A DNA stretch of 64,000 nucleotides from Nematostella vectensis (taxonomy: Eukaryota > Cnidaria > Anthozoa > Actiniaria > Edwardsiidae): contig NC_064042.1 of the NCBI RefSeq assembly GCF_932526225.1, positions 4,077,001-4,141,000 on the forward strand, given 5' to 3'. Under the pieces are notes generated by a model. That model had not been told where the DNA came from. It made no database searches and saw only the letters and a program-made list of their open reading frames with translations. A program made the translations under genes and the position numbers. Below are positions 52,911 through 64,000 of the stretch, one piece after another (the stretch's first letter is position 1; the number at the start of each line of letters is the position of its first letter).

Positions 52911-55269
52911 TGCTGTATCTGCAAGAAAAGTCCCTGCTAGATAGCATAAAAATGAACTAACATATAACAAATACTAACATATTACTTGCTACTGTAGGTT
53001 TCAGGTCTCTTTTTCTAGTAAAGATCTCACATACGAGGGGCTTGTAAACAAGCTTTTCTCTTACATATAATATACAAATATTTTCTTACCTATCATATTA
53101 CATTTATTGTAAAATTGCTTGGCATATAATACTAATTTGGGCCATGGTATCAATCAAATGCACTTTAGAAAATAACCAACTTATTGTCATTGAGGAGAAA
53201 TGATTTTATAAAAATGATTTAATTAATGATCTGGTTGTCCAAGCCCTAATTTGAAATTTCTTTAAAAAAATTTAGCAGCTTGTCTGCAAAAAAATAAAAG
53301 TTACTTTTTCTATAGAATACAGTATTAATGCTGGTGCATACCCCTGACAAAGCCATGTGCCAGTATGTTAGATTTTTAACCCACCAATGGTTAATAGCGG
53401 TGTTTGCTCTGTCAATTATTTGGTAACATTTCTCAAAAAATACAGTACTGTATGTGTAAAGTTACAGTTTATGAGAATTATTTGATTGTCACATTAAATC
53501 CTATTCAAAAGCCTATTAGAATATTTGTAGTAAACTGAGATCAGATTTCTTTTGAATTTAATGGATGTGTGTTAATCACATGGCCATTTTATGCTGTGGC
53601 TCAATTCGAGTCACACAAATTATCCATCTCCATTGGCAAACCTTGCTAATAAACCATTGTATTTTTAAATGATAAGCAATAACAAAGGAGGTGTTGATCA
53701 ACATTTTTTAAGGTTTTTCTCATACATATAAGAAGTTAAATTTGCAAGTGCCAACCAAAGTCTGGTTTTCTCAGTGCTCTCATTGTATGGGTGGCCATCT
53801 GAATGCCATCATGACTACATATAGCTTCTGTGTCTCAGCAAAGCTAGATATTACATGACACAAATGTTATTTCTTGAATGGTGAATTGCAAACAAATATT
53901 TAATATTTGGCATGTGCTGTTTGCACTGCACGTTGGCACAATTATACATTGCCCTCTCAGATGAGGGTGGGCATATGACAGACTTTCTCGAATCTGTTTT
54001 TATTATGGTGAAGGGGGAGTTTGGGAGCTCCTAATAAACCAGTTTCCAGACTTGATTCTGAATGATGTAAAAGATTAATAATATACTCTTAATTGAAGTG
54101 GATAGAATTTCTGCATGCAGTTTCTATTTCTATACAGTACATGTGCATAATTGATTAAGTGAAACAAATAGACTCCTGCCTTACAATTTCAATTTGCTCA
54201 GTTTTACAAAAGTTTTCGTCGAGAATGACACACATGCTAAACAAATACTGTAAAGGGGAAACTGCAGTGTGATATGTATTTATACAAATGTTATTGTTAT
54301 CACAGGGCTGGGCAGGGGGTGCCTCCTCCCCCCCCCCCCCCCCCCCCCCCCTTCCAGTGTTTTGAAGAAATTTAGGGAAATTATACCAGATACCAGTGTA
54401 GGTGGTCGTGCCTCAATATGTTTTTATTGTTTCTGCTTTGTGCCCCCAAATAATTCTAAGGCCTGTTGGAGCCCTGTACTACAAATGCTCTGTGGTACAT
54501 AAATCAGTTTTTTTATGCTAAAGGTTAAATGATAAAAGGTAATTTAAATTAATCAGACTAGCATATAAAACCTATTGGACTAGTACTCTGCAAAGAGGTG
54601 GTTTCTGATTACAGACTTTTACCAAGAAAGTAGAAACAATGCAAGACCTTCAAATGTCACTGCAAAGCTTAAGTAGAGTTCACTGGTATGACTAGAAAAA
54701 CAAACTTCAATGAAGCTGTAAACAAAATGAGGTGATGCGCATTGGCATAGTTAAATCAGGGAAATAAATCAAGACAAGGTTGAAATGGAATCTTTGCACC
54801 TGTGTAAAAATAAAGTATTTTTAATTAATTTGAATTAAGCAGACTAGTAGTTCGACAAGGGGATAACGCTCAAACATCAGCCAAGCTACACTGTTTTCAC
54901 AGAGCAATAGAACATTCCATTTCAAACCTTGTTTTGATTTCTTTAGTAGGGTTAGTCAGAGCTGGAAAAGCTGTTCTAGCACCAAGATAACATTGTTGTT
55001 AGATAGAAGAAATCAGTTGTGTTTCCATGCAGAACAAATTTATTTTAAATATGCCCTGGTAAATGATCTATGTATTTCAGTCGGCTGCTGAACACAGGCT
55101 AGGTAACCCATGAACAAAAAGCTGAATCTTGTTTGGCCGAACAGACAACATTTCGTGAAAAGGACTTGTGTTATGTTTGTCTGATAACTATAGATCTGAT
55201 TTCTGCTGAATCTATAGTATGTCTGCTTTTCAGTAAAGGTAGATAATTATATGCTTTTTTTTTCTCCAG
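52911..55269. other. Unit 4 intron, no gene seen
   Basis: AT-rich. A poly-C tract at 54328-54351 with GGCAGGGGG beside it is probably a MITE remnant. No coding block recognised. Confidence 0.5.
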
Positions 55270-55524
55270 TTCCACCCCGCAGCGTTAATATAACCCCACC
55301 GAGTCCTACCGTGACCGAGCGTGACCAAGTGAACCTGACGTGTTCAGCTGATGGTACTCCTCCAACAACCTTCACATGGATCAGCCCTCAGGGGCACGCC
55401 GTAGCACACGGACCGTCCTACACCATTCCCATGGTGCACCGCGACATGGCAGGGGTCTACACGTGCGTGGCTACTGACGGATGTGAACGGAATCACACCA
55501 GGGATGCGACACTCGCAGTGAGAT
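55270..55524 (+). pseudogene. Unit 4 Ig A exon
   Basis: 255 bp, open, with splice sites intact; VNLTCSADGTPPTTFTW and MAGVYTCVATDGCERNHT. The exon itself is sound; it is called pseudogene only because of the gene it belongs to. Confidence 0.75.
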
Positions 55525-56067
55525 GTAAGCATATGCTTTTACATTTATTGGTACATGGGAGTTCTAATTGCATTGGTTTATAACGTTATTAAAGCAAATG
55601 CCTTCCACTATTCTGTCACATTGATTTGAAAAACAAAATAAAAAAATGAACGGACAAGATGTCTTTTACAGATAAGTACGTGATCTCTACGTGATGCCTT
55701 GATGCTTCCTGACTGTGCAAACAAAATCGATCGCTAGCATGCCTAGTCGTAAAATCTCAAAATGATTTGTTGTAAGGTGTCTTTATTATGGAAAATGTTA
55801 AATCGCTGATGGGCATGGATGGATATCACCCCCATGTTGCAGTGAGTTCTTAACAGGGTAGTGAATATTTTTGATAGAAAAAAATCTGATGATGCAATCC
55901 AGAATACATGCGACAGGAGGGCAGAAAAACGTTTTGCTGATGACCTTATTATGTGCTGTACGATGTTTATCGTACTAATTACTTTTTTTAAATTTGAAAT
56001 TACTTCCTCTACACAATTCCTTGAAGTTTTCGCTCTATACTTCCCACCTGCTTACTGCATTACTTGA

Positions 56068-56340
<273 letters not shown>

Positions 56341-57271
56341 GTATGGTTATGATAAACCTTTCCGGTAACAAAAAGTATATTACACTTGACAATCTTCGCC
56401 ATCACTTTTTTGTTAGTGCTAAATATTCAGCTTTTATTTGTTCACTGCTAATAAGTATAGATATCTGAACTGCTCCCTCGTACGTGGCTGAGGTAGTATT
56501 ATGTGTGTATGTGGGACTCCAAAGGCCAATGGAACGAGGAGGGCTGTAAATAGACTAAAATAAACGCATTGAAACGTTTTTAATCATTTGACAAATGAAC
56601 TCGTGGGATTTGCCGTGCGCTGGTCAACTCCCTTATGTAAGCCACCCCTCCCCTCCCTAGAATGACATTGGCCTATTGTGAGCTTACTTTGTAAATTGTG
56701 TACTGATACATTAAATAAAAAAAATGTAGCTGGATGATCAATTTCTCTTGCATTTCGGCTTGTCAAATTTTGACTTTTTTTGTATCCAAGAAAGTATTAA
56801 AACATTTTATCTATCAGCCTGATTGCAAGCAGAAATATTTTTTGCTCGCTCGGGGTCAAAAGCTAAGCCTTAAAAGCCAACCATTTTCTCGCGCTGTCTG
56901 CAATAGTCAAGGTGTCTTTTCTTCATATAGCACCTCCGCGCATCACGGGCCTCAACTCGTCACAAACTGTTGTAGAAGGAAACAGTTTTACCGTGCAGTG
57001 TTCCGCGTCAGGCACAGCGCCTTTGAACATAGCAATACACAAACCAGACGGGTCGGTGCTGACCAGCTCCGGGAGCTACATGCTCAGTCCTATCACGAGA
57101 AGAGATGAGGGGACCTACACATGCACCGTGAACAACAGCAATGAGTGTCCGGTTGATACAAAGACAACGAGTATCACCGTCAACTGTGATTTTTTTTTTT
57201 TTCGCGTTTTGCCAACTGTCCCTTCTGCTCGCCCTTTAGTGTATTCTATCTGCCGTATCGTTTCTGACTAA

Positions 57272-58329
57272 ATCGTACGTCGTCCGTTGTATCTCCATAA
57301 ACTATACTTCGTACCAAGCTTTTCTTATTTGTGCATCTCAAGATAATGCTAAACACTCAACTCGGTCCCATCATTATCTCATGCAAATTTCCGACAAATT
57401 TGAGCAATCAAATAAATACATTATATTAAATTATATAAAAATAGAATAGAATGTGAAATAGAAAACAAAATAACTTTCTGTGTGTGATGGTTGAATTAAA
57501 TATCAAACAGCTTATTTTTACTTACGTAGTTAGAGGAGATGGATAGAGGTTGAGACCTAAGGTGCTTCCTGCACGCTCCTCAGTTGGAGACGAAAGCGGG
57601 TAACACTATCTACCATCTACTTTTCTTAGCTAAGTGAATCCAGTCTTTAGTATAGTACTCTGCTTCATTGAGTTAAAAACTGCACAAACCTACTCAAAGT
57701 TGCTTTACAATGAATGACCTGAAAAAGTAGCCAAGGCGAGTTAAACAACTCCGGCAGCCGCGTAGGCAGGATTTTTAACAGGAGGGGGCCCAAAAGGGAC
57801 TTTTAAGGAATTTTCTCCTGTATTTTAGATAATGTCTCACACATTTACTGTATTTTTGGCTGCTAAAAGGGGGGCCCTAGGCCACCCCCTGGCTACGCCC
57901 CTGTCCGGTGGACCGAGTCTAGGCCGTGTAAATAGATTGACTTTTAATTTTACGTGTAAGCAGGAGTCCCATAGTTTCTTTTGTGTCTTTACGCAGTAAA
58001 CTTTATTTGTTATATAAGTTAATTCCTTACTACTAATATTTCTGTCACTCTTGTTCTGTGTAAACTAATAATAAACAAACAAACAACAAAACAGAAAGGA
58101 ACACGGTGTTCCATGAATTGTAAAACGTGTGTAGCGCGGGACAAACACCTCCGGCCTCTCCCGGGGTTACAAGATAGTGAAAATTTTAAAATCACCAGAA
58201 AAAGAGTACTAAGGCACTTTCAATGTATTCTATGTATGTATGTATGCATGTATAAATGTGTTATGTACCGTCCTGTCCCAAGACCTTCAAGCTCTTAAGA
58301 GGCCGTCACTAGTCACAAATCTTTTTACT
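57272..58329. other. Intergenic after unit 4
   Basis: No plus-strand SEA, FN3, TM or tail exon found. It holds the MITE at 57755-57903 and short AAAC and GTAT repeats. Confidence 0.55.
57755..57903. mobile_element. Short MITE, CAGCCGCGTAGGCAGG ends
   Basis: 149 bp. CAGCCGCGTAGGCAGG on the left and CCTGGCTACGCCCCTG on the right are imperfect inverted repeats with GGGGGCCC tracts inside. Confidence 0.6.
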
Positions 58330-59400
58330 GCACAAGACATTAGATATAGACAACCTCCATCTGGAGATTTCACCAAACGTTTACCTTAACAAGGTATCAG
58401 CTCTTCTTGCTCGGCAAGGACTGCAATGGAAATGCAAGATTTACCATTAATTTAACCTCCCTCATTCGCAGGAATTTAACGAAGTCATTCCGGGGCTCAT
58501 TCCGGAGGGTTACCTTCACATCGAGGATGCTCCACCTCGCGAATCATTGTGTGCCCTGATTGGACCAGAAGGACTTTGCCGCACCACTCACCAGATCAAC
58601 AGATGGGGGAGGGGAATCTCTTAGTTATGCAAAAAATAGTTTAGACGGGGGTTTTGTAGTCACTGAAATAATAAGGACGTTTATGGTTGACGCTAATCCT
58701 TTTGGCATCTTGGTGTGTCCAGCGAATTATAAGCATTAGCTAAAGTACCGCCTCAGAAGGTCTTTACAATCGTGTGAGAATCTAACGCGACAGGAGTATG
58801 AGGGCTGCATAGCTACTTTTGGTGACCAGGGCACCAATAAAGATTGGGCGAAAGGCAAATTAGAAAGAACTTCGAGGAGGGAGATGAAGACAGGGAGGGG
58901 AAAATGGGTTCTAATGATTAGAGTAGTGGTAAGGACGCACGAATTAATGTGGGAATGACGAAGAAAAGTGATTTTATTGTAAGTTATCAATTATGTTTCA
59001 AGTAACCGGGTTAAGAATTGATTACAACAATAAGCGTGCCGTGCGGGGTGCAAATAACGTCAAATATAATTCTCAAAATATATAATGTAAGCGGTTACTA
59101 GGAAGCTAGCCCATGTAAGCTTATTGCCGTGGTTATACTAGGACGCCAACTGAGGTTTAGTCTCTGTTAACTGAATCCTGATTGGTCCTGGTTGACGCTC
59201 GATAGGATACCTTGATTGCGTTTCCAAAGATAACTTAGCAGCAATAAGAAGAGTCTATAGAATTCGGGGGTTTCTACTGAAACGGCATTAAAAACATATT
59301 TCTTGATTGTTCCTGGTATACTTTACCGCGTGATAATAGCGAGGGATATTGTTGATATATCCATCTTTGTAAGTGATTACAAGGATCTGCGGGACTATCT
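58330..59400. repeat. Inter-unit segmental duplication, copy 3
   Basis: Homologous to 22560-23690 and 34060-35110, closer to the former. It marks the left edge of the unit 5 block. Confidence 0.85.
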
Positions 59401-59439
59401 TACGCGCTAGTGGTATTTATAGAGCCCACCCGTTGATCA

Positions 59440-59810
59440 CACAGATCCGCGATATGAGCATCCTACGCACTAGTAACTCTACTGCCTACCCGCTGATAAC
59501 ATGGATCCGCGATATGAGCATTTCACGCGCTAATAACTCTACTGCCTACCCTTTGATCACACGGATCCGCGATATGATCATCTTATGCGCTAATAACTCT
59601 ACTGCCTACCCTTTGATCACACGGATCCGCGATATGAGCATTTCACGCGCTAATAACTTTACTGCCTACCCTTTGATCACATGGATACTCGATTTCACGC
59701 GCTAATAACTCTACTGCCTACCCTTTGATCACATGGATCCGCGATATGAGCATCTTATGCGCTAGTGACTCTACTGCCTACCTGCTGATAACATGGATCT
59801 GTGGTTTTAG
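59440..59810. repeat. 60-bp minisatellite beyond unit 5 tail, about 6 copies
   Basis: Same unit as at 9170-9600. One copy near 59690 is shortened by an internal deletion. Confidence 0.88.
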
Positions 59811-60393
59811 CTCTGTTCAACTCCTGGTACTCACTCCCTCTTATGTCTGTAGCTACTCCCCTCTCGTCCCTACCACCAGGCCTGGCCGCAATGCGTGTCC
59901 CAGGATGCAGTGGGGCGTACTGCGCATTCTCGCTGTGTTGTGCCGTCGCCTGTAAAGTTTGGTACACTTCATGTGGTAAACCTCGTTTTCTTGTGTTCTC
60001 GTAACCTGGCTCGCCTTTATCACCTGTGCCGTTCCTTGCTCTCCTCGCGAGGGGATTCTGTCTACTCATTCTCGTGCTATCGACGCTATCGTACTGGCGA
60101 TTGGCTGGCACATGCTGATCACGTGATGCATGTCTATTCATAGCTTCATACTGGGTGACATTGCCCTCTTGCGTTACATCCTCGTATTGAGGGACATTGC
60201 TCCTTTGCGTTACATCCTCGTATTGCGTGACGTTTCTACGGTTGGGTGGTTGTGTTTGTGCATTATTCACTGATTCGTATTGTGGAATGGGGTCAGGGTT
60301 TTGTCCCCTATTTTCCAATGGGGCGAACTCATAGTCTCCCATCCCTGGCATTACATGTTGGTCTTGGTTGGCGTTTTCTTGCATCGCCACATT
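59755..60393 (-). CDS. Unit 5 cytoplasmic tail exon
   Basis: 213 codons with stop. Motifs: DYEFAP, QYESV, TQYEDV, PQYEDV, TQYEAM, QYDSV, GYENT, VYQTL, QYAPL, SEYQEL, CYQQV. The middle repeat has Pro for Thr, so only one of its three repeats keeps a strict TxYxxV pattern. Confidence 0.87.
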   Translation of the reverse strand, partial: NVAMQENANQDQHVMPGMGDYEFAPLENRGQNPDPIPQYESVNNAQTQPPNRRNVTQYEDVTQRSNVPQYEDVTQEGNVTQYEAMNRHASRDQHVPANRQYDSVDSTRMSRQNPLARRARNGTGDKGEPGYENTRKRGLPHEVYQTLQATAQHSENAQYAPLHPGTRIAARPGGRDERGVATDIRGSEYQELNRAKTTDPCYQQVGSRVTSA

Positions 60394-63300
60394 CTTAAGA
60401 ACAAGCATAAATTATGTTTAAAGTGTTTTTTCACTTTTAAAAAGCTCACTACTTGGACATAACACAGTATATTTTTTTAGGAAAAGTATTACCTGGAATC
60501 CATAGTAGCCTGGGTTATCAGCTTCAGATCTGTGGGAGAAAGGTACTGGAATTCAAGATCAAGAGTATAAAGCGCTGTTATTTAACGAAGTTTTTATACC
60601 TTTCTCTCTTTGCTGTTAGACCTGTGAAAAAAAGCAGCATCTTTAAAGTAAATCTTTTAAGTTATCGTAACAGAAGTTTAACAGATCTAACCGACTTACC
60701 TGCCCTCTTCAGCACCGCGATGTAGACAATCAGACCAAAGATGACCAAGAACAAGATGGCGACCAGCACAGCGAGACTAACAATGGTTGAATTCTGATCA
60801 TTTACCTCGACAGCTGGATCAAAAGAAAGAACGTCGATGTTACGACTACACCAGAACATGTACCTGTACCTATTATCACACCTATAGCTCTCCTATAGAT
60901 CATGATGGTCAATTGACTAGCATATGCACCTGTAAGGGTGGTACTGATGATCACATGACTAGCACGCTTATCTGTGGTGTTGGTACTGATGGTCATGCGA
61001 CTAGCACACGTACCTGTGGGTGTGGTCCTGATGTAGACCGTGTCACGCCTCGTGTCTCCCCGCACCGACACGGTGACCTCCACCTCGTACAGAGTGTCAG
61101 GCTCAAGATCATCCAACACGCACGATAGCGAGGCTGGACTACTGACACCTGATGACGTCACCCAGTCACGTGACGCTCCAGCTAGAGGTCTAGCGCGCAT
61201 CGTACACTGCGCATTACGAGTTGCGTTTGACCACGTGACTTTGAGGCTGCTGGATGCCGGCATGACGTCACTTAGCTGTGGTAAGGACTCCGCTATGGAA
61301 GATAAAATTATTTGTCATCTGAGGACGTTTTATTTGGTGATTATGATGATGTTTAGATGTGGGATAGTAATATGCTGTGACGTGTCAAGTTTCCACCTCT
61401 ATTGAACACGATAAAACCTTTTAGACTAGCTAAATGTCATAATTATTGTAATGATAATCGTTTTTCTCTTACGTAGTTGTATTTTGACGCTTGCTGGCTC
61501 TATTGCAATCCCGTATCTCGGCGCATTTTCTACGAGCGCATGTTTGAGTAGTACAAAGGGATCCGCGATGTTTGCCGTAAGAACCAGAGATACATATACG
61601 AGTACACTCCCTGACCTGAAAGATTTTAGAATAACCAAGAAGTGTAGGATTTACAATTTGTGTCATGGACTGGTCGCTGTTGTTGATTCTTACCCGTAAC
61701 CCAAGAAGATTTCTTTCAGACACGTGGTATCAATGCTCTCCCTGACCTTCAAGAGAGAAAAGCGTCATGGATTATGTTGAAGCTTATAACATTACACTGC
61801 AAAAGAGGACACAGCCTCCCGCCAACCACCCCCCCACACACACACACACACACACACACAAGATGTTAATAAACATAAGAAATTGACCATTAAGGGCGTG
61901 GCTGTATCAACGCCCCTTATATCCAAATCATAAGAAAATTAACTATACCTCCTCCCCAAATAATCCAAGACCTGCAAGGACCTTGTATGCGCGCGAATGT
62001 TTCTCAACTGTATGATGAAAAATAATTTACCAAATTTTCAATGTTGCTTTTCACTTGTTTGCTTGGAGGGTACTGGACATTCGTTATCCTAAAACTTCCA
62101 TTACTTGTGTGCTCAGAGCCTGCTGGAACTGCAACGAAAAATATTGTTTTCAAGAATATTGATAATATATGTTACGATAAATATACGATGTTTAGGGTAC
62201 TTGTTCTTCCTCACCCCCTCCCCTCCCCCCACCGCCCCTTCTTACCGACGGTGAACTTGTGCTGAGATCCAGGAAAACCTTCCGCGTTGCATTCCACCTC
62301 TATTTCGTCTAGACTTGCCAATTTCACTTCGTAGGTGACTTTAGTTTCTGTTGTACTGGTAATTTTTGATTGTATGCTTTTGCCGTCATTCATGCAAACG
62401 ATGTCTGGAGGAGGGGTCTTGTTAGTTTCAATGGTGATACTGACAGCCGGTGACGTTATACATTTGAGGGAATACCTCTCCATGTTGGCATCTAGGTATT
62501 AAAAGAAAGGGAGAGAGATGCAGCATGCAGAAAGAGAGGGTCTCTGCAGACAGTGAACGAACTGACACGGTCTATTTACGACTTTTTAATCTGTTGCCTT
62601 CACTAATTGTCGCTTTCAGGTTTATCTACGTTTTGTGTACTATTGCAATGAAAAACAAAAAAAAAGTTATCTTTAAAGGCGTTAGTAAGAGGGAGGGACC
62701 AGGGGCCCCTTCTAGCAGCATGGAAATGGCGTCTTATGGCCTTTTTAACCCCTTTAAAAAGCACTAATAAATCTGAAAGCAGGTTATGGTTGACATGCAA
62801 AGGGAAATAAGAATCTACAATTAATATAATACTAACATGTAACCGTAATATTGACTCTTTCGCTTTGCTTGGTGTTGCAGGCACTTTCCGCGAGGCAGCT
62901 GTAAGAACCGGTATCATTCAACGACCCGCTAAATATAAGACTTCTATTGCTGCTAAACCATTCGCTGTTCTTGTACCAAGTGATGCTGACAGGTCTAACC
63001 ACATTAGTTGTACACTCCAAGGTAAAGGGAACTCCTCTTTTTACCATTGGAGCTGAAATATTGACGAACTCTATTTTTTCTAAAAAGGTAAAATAAGTGT
63101 ATAAATTAATAAGTATGTTTTAGCATTAGTAAATACTAGATATAGCAAACAATAGTCGATACATTTTCAATAAACACTCAAAAATAAGCCTTGGATTCCG
63201 TACCTTGCATATCAATACTGAATGTGTTCTTCTGACCAATTCCTGCTGTGTTATTCGGCACACAAGTGTATTCATGCGTTCCTAAAGTGTTTAACGTCAA

Positions 63301-64000
63301 GTTGAATACCCCATTTGACTTCTCTATCAAAAGGGTCTTGTTGACGAAAAGCGAGTAGTGGACGTCATCTGGTTCACCCCTCGCTGTGCAGTTAAAATAA
63401 ACGCTGGTCCCCAGACAGTAAGAGCTTTCCAGACGTGTTAGGCTTGTTTTCTCTGGTTTATCTGAAACAGGCAAAAAACAAACCTCGGGTTTTGAGCATA
63501 ATAATATTAGGCTATTTCCCTTAACTATAGCCTTTTAATTCCACCCTCCTGTGAAACGCCTCTCCACTCCCCCCAAACACCCCATCCCGTCCTTATGAAT
63601 AAATAAGGTAAAGAAAAGTTATAAATAAGGTAAAAATAAATAAAGTAAATGTACTGGCAACAAACAAGGAAGAGGGCATAAAGACCATGACAAAATCAAA
63701 TCTGAACCTTTGACAAACTATTTTTGGTTAATAAATTGAATCAAGTATGCTGCTTGCTATGTTTCTTTTGCAACTCACAGATAACAGTGATACTCGTTGT
63801 TCTTGTATAAGCTGGACACTCGTTGCCGTTGTTCACGGTGCATGTGTAGGTTCCCCCATCTCTTCTCCTGATAGGACTGAACGTGTAGCTCCCAGTGTTG
63901 GTCAGCACAGAGCCGTTTGGGTGGAAAATCGCAACTCTTAACGGCGCTGTACCAGATGCGATGCATCGCATTGTTACATCGGATCCTTCGACTTCGATTT
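59755..64000 (-). CDS. Unit 5: Ig-superfamily receptor, 3' part, continues past window end
   Basis: Exons in window: Ig 64000(partial)-63779; Ig 63461-63204; Ig 63052-62837; Ig D 62491-62246; SEA-like 62128-62031, 61746-61694 and 61615-61473; FN3 61292-61014; TM 60813-60700; 22-nt 60621-60600; 37-nt 60529-60493; tail 60393-59755. From 63461 on the phases sum correctly with no stop, so the visible part is intact. The partial Ig (IEVEGSDVTMRCIASGTAPL) matches the last unit 4 exon. Exon 63052-62837 (LECTTNVVRPVSITWYKNSE) is the complete form of the unit 2 relic. Leader and V-like exons must lie to the right. Intron sequence is closest to unit 2. Confidence 0.87.
61800..61862. repeat. CA microsatellite in unit 5 intron
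   Basis: CACACA run at about 61836-61860 after a C-rich stretch. The matching unit 2 intron (near 26065) has a C run instead. Confidence 0.85.

Overview
This window looks like nuclear DNA of an animal with many short exons, GT-AG introns and abundant non-autonomous DNA transposons. A cnidarian, probably an anthozoan, fits best, but that is inference from style and content. Nothing here is bacterial or viral.

Layout: 0.2-2.1 kb on the + strand holds the 3' exons of a ubiquitin-specific protease. A 30-bp minisatellite array fills 2.6-4.4 kb. Transposon debris fills 4.4-9.1 kb. From 9.6 kb to the right edge the window is dominated by a tandem family of immunoglobulin-superfamily receptor genes, here called units 1 to 5. 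Units 1 (9.65-22.2 kb), 2 (24.0-33.3 kb), 3 (35.2-42.4 kb) and 5 (59.8 kb to beyond the right edge) lie on the minus strand. Unit 4 (49.0-57.3 kb) is a truncated plus-strand copy. An orphan V-like exon (48.2-48.5 kb) and a relic 5' end (42.8-43.2 kb) lie between them.

The full architecture, read best in unit 3 (14 exons, about 928 residues), is: signal peptide, non-canonical V-like domain, several Ig domains on phase-1/phase-1 exons, a SEA-like domain split over three exons, an FN3 domain, one transmembrane helix, two tiny juxtamembrane exons of 22 and 37 nt, and one large tyrosine-rich cytoplasmic exon. The tail carries TxYxx[VIM] (ITSM-like), SxYxxL (ITIM-like) and YxN (GRB2-SH2-like) motifs. 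These would be cell-surface receptors signalling through SH2 proteins, so the locus is a candidate immune or allorecognition receptor cluster.

Unit 3 is intact in every exon I could define, and unit 5 is intact in every exon inside the window. Unit 2 has one 1-nt frameshift in a frame-neutral exon. Unit 1 has at least five independent lesions. Unit 4 has a frameshift and no membrane or tail exons. The locus also shows leader exchange, a 2-kb palindrome of V-like exons, exon relics, and minisatellites built from coding or splice-site sequence. Together these suggest a rapidly recombining family. All exon boundaries were placed by eye from splice consensus, phase and paralogue comparison.
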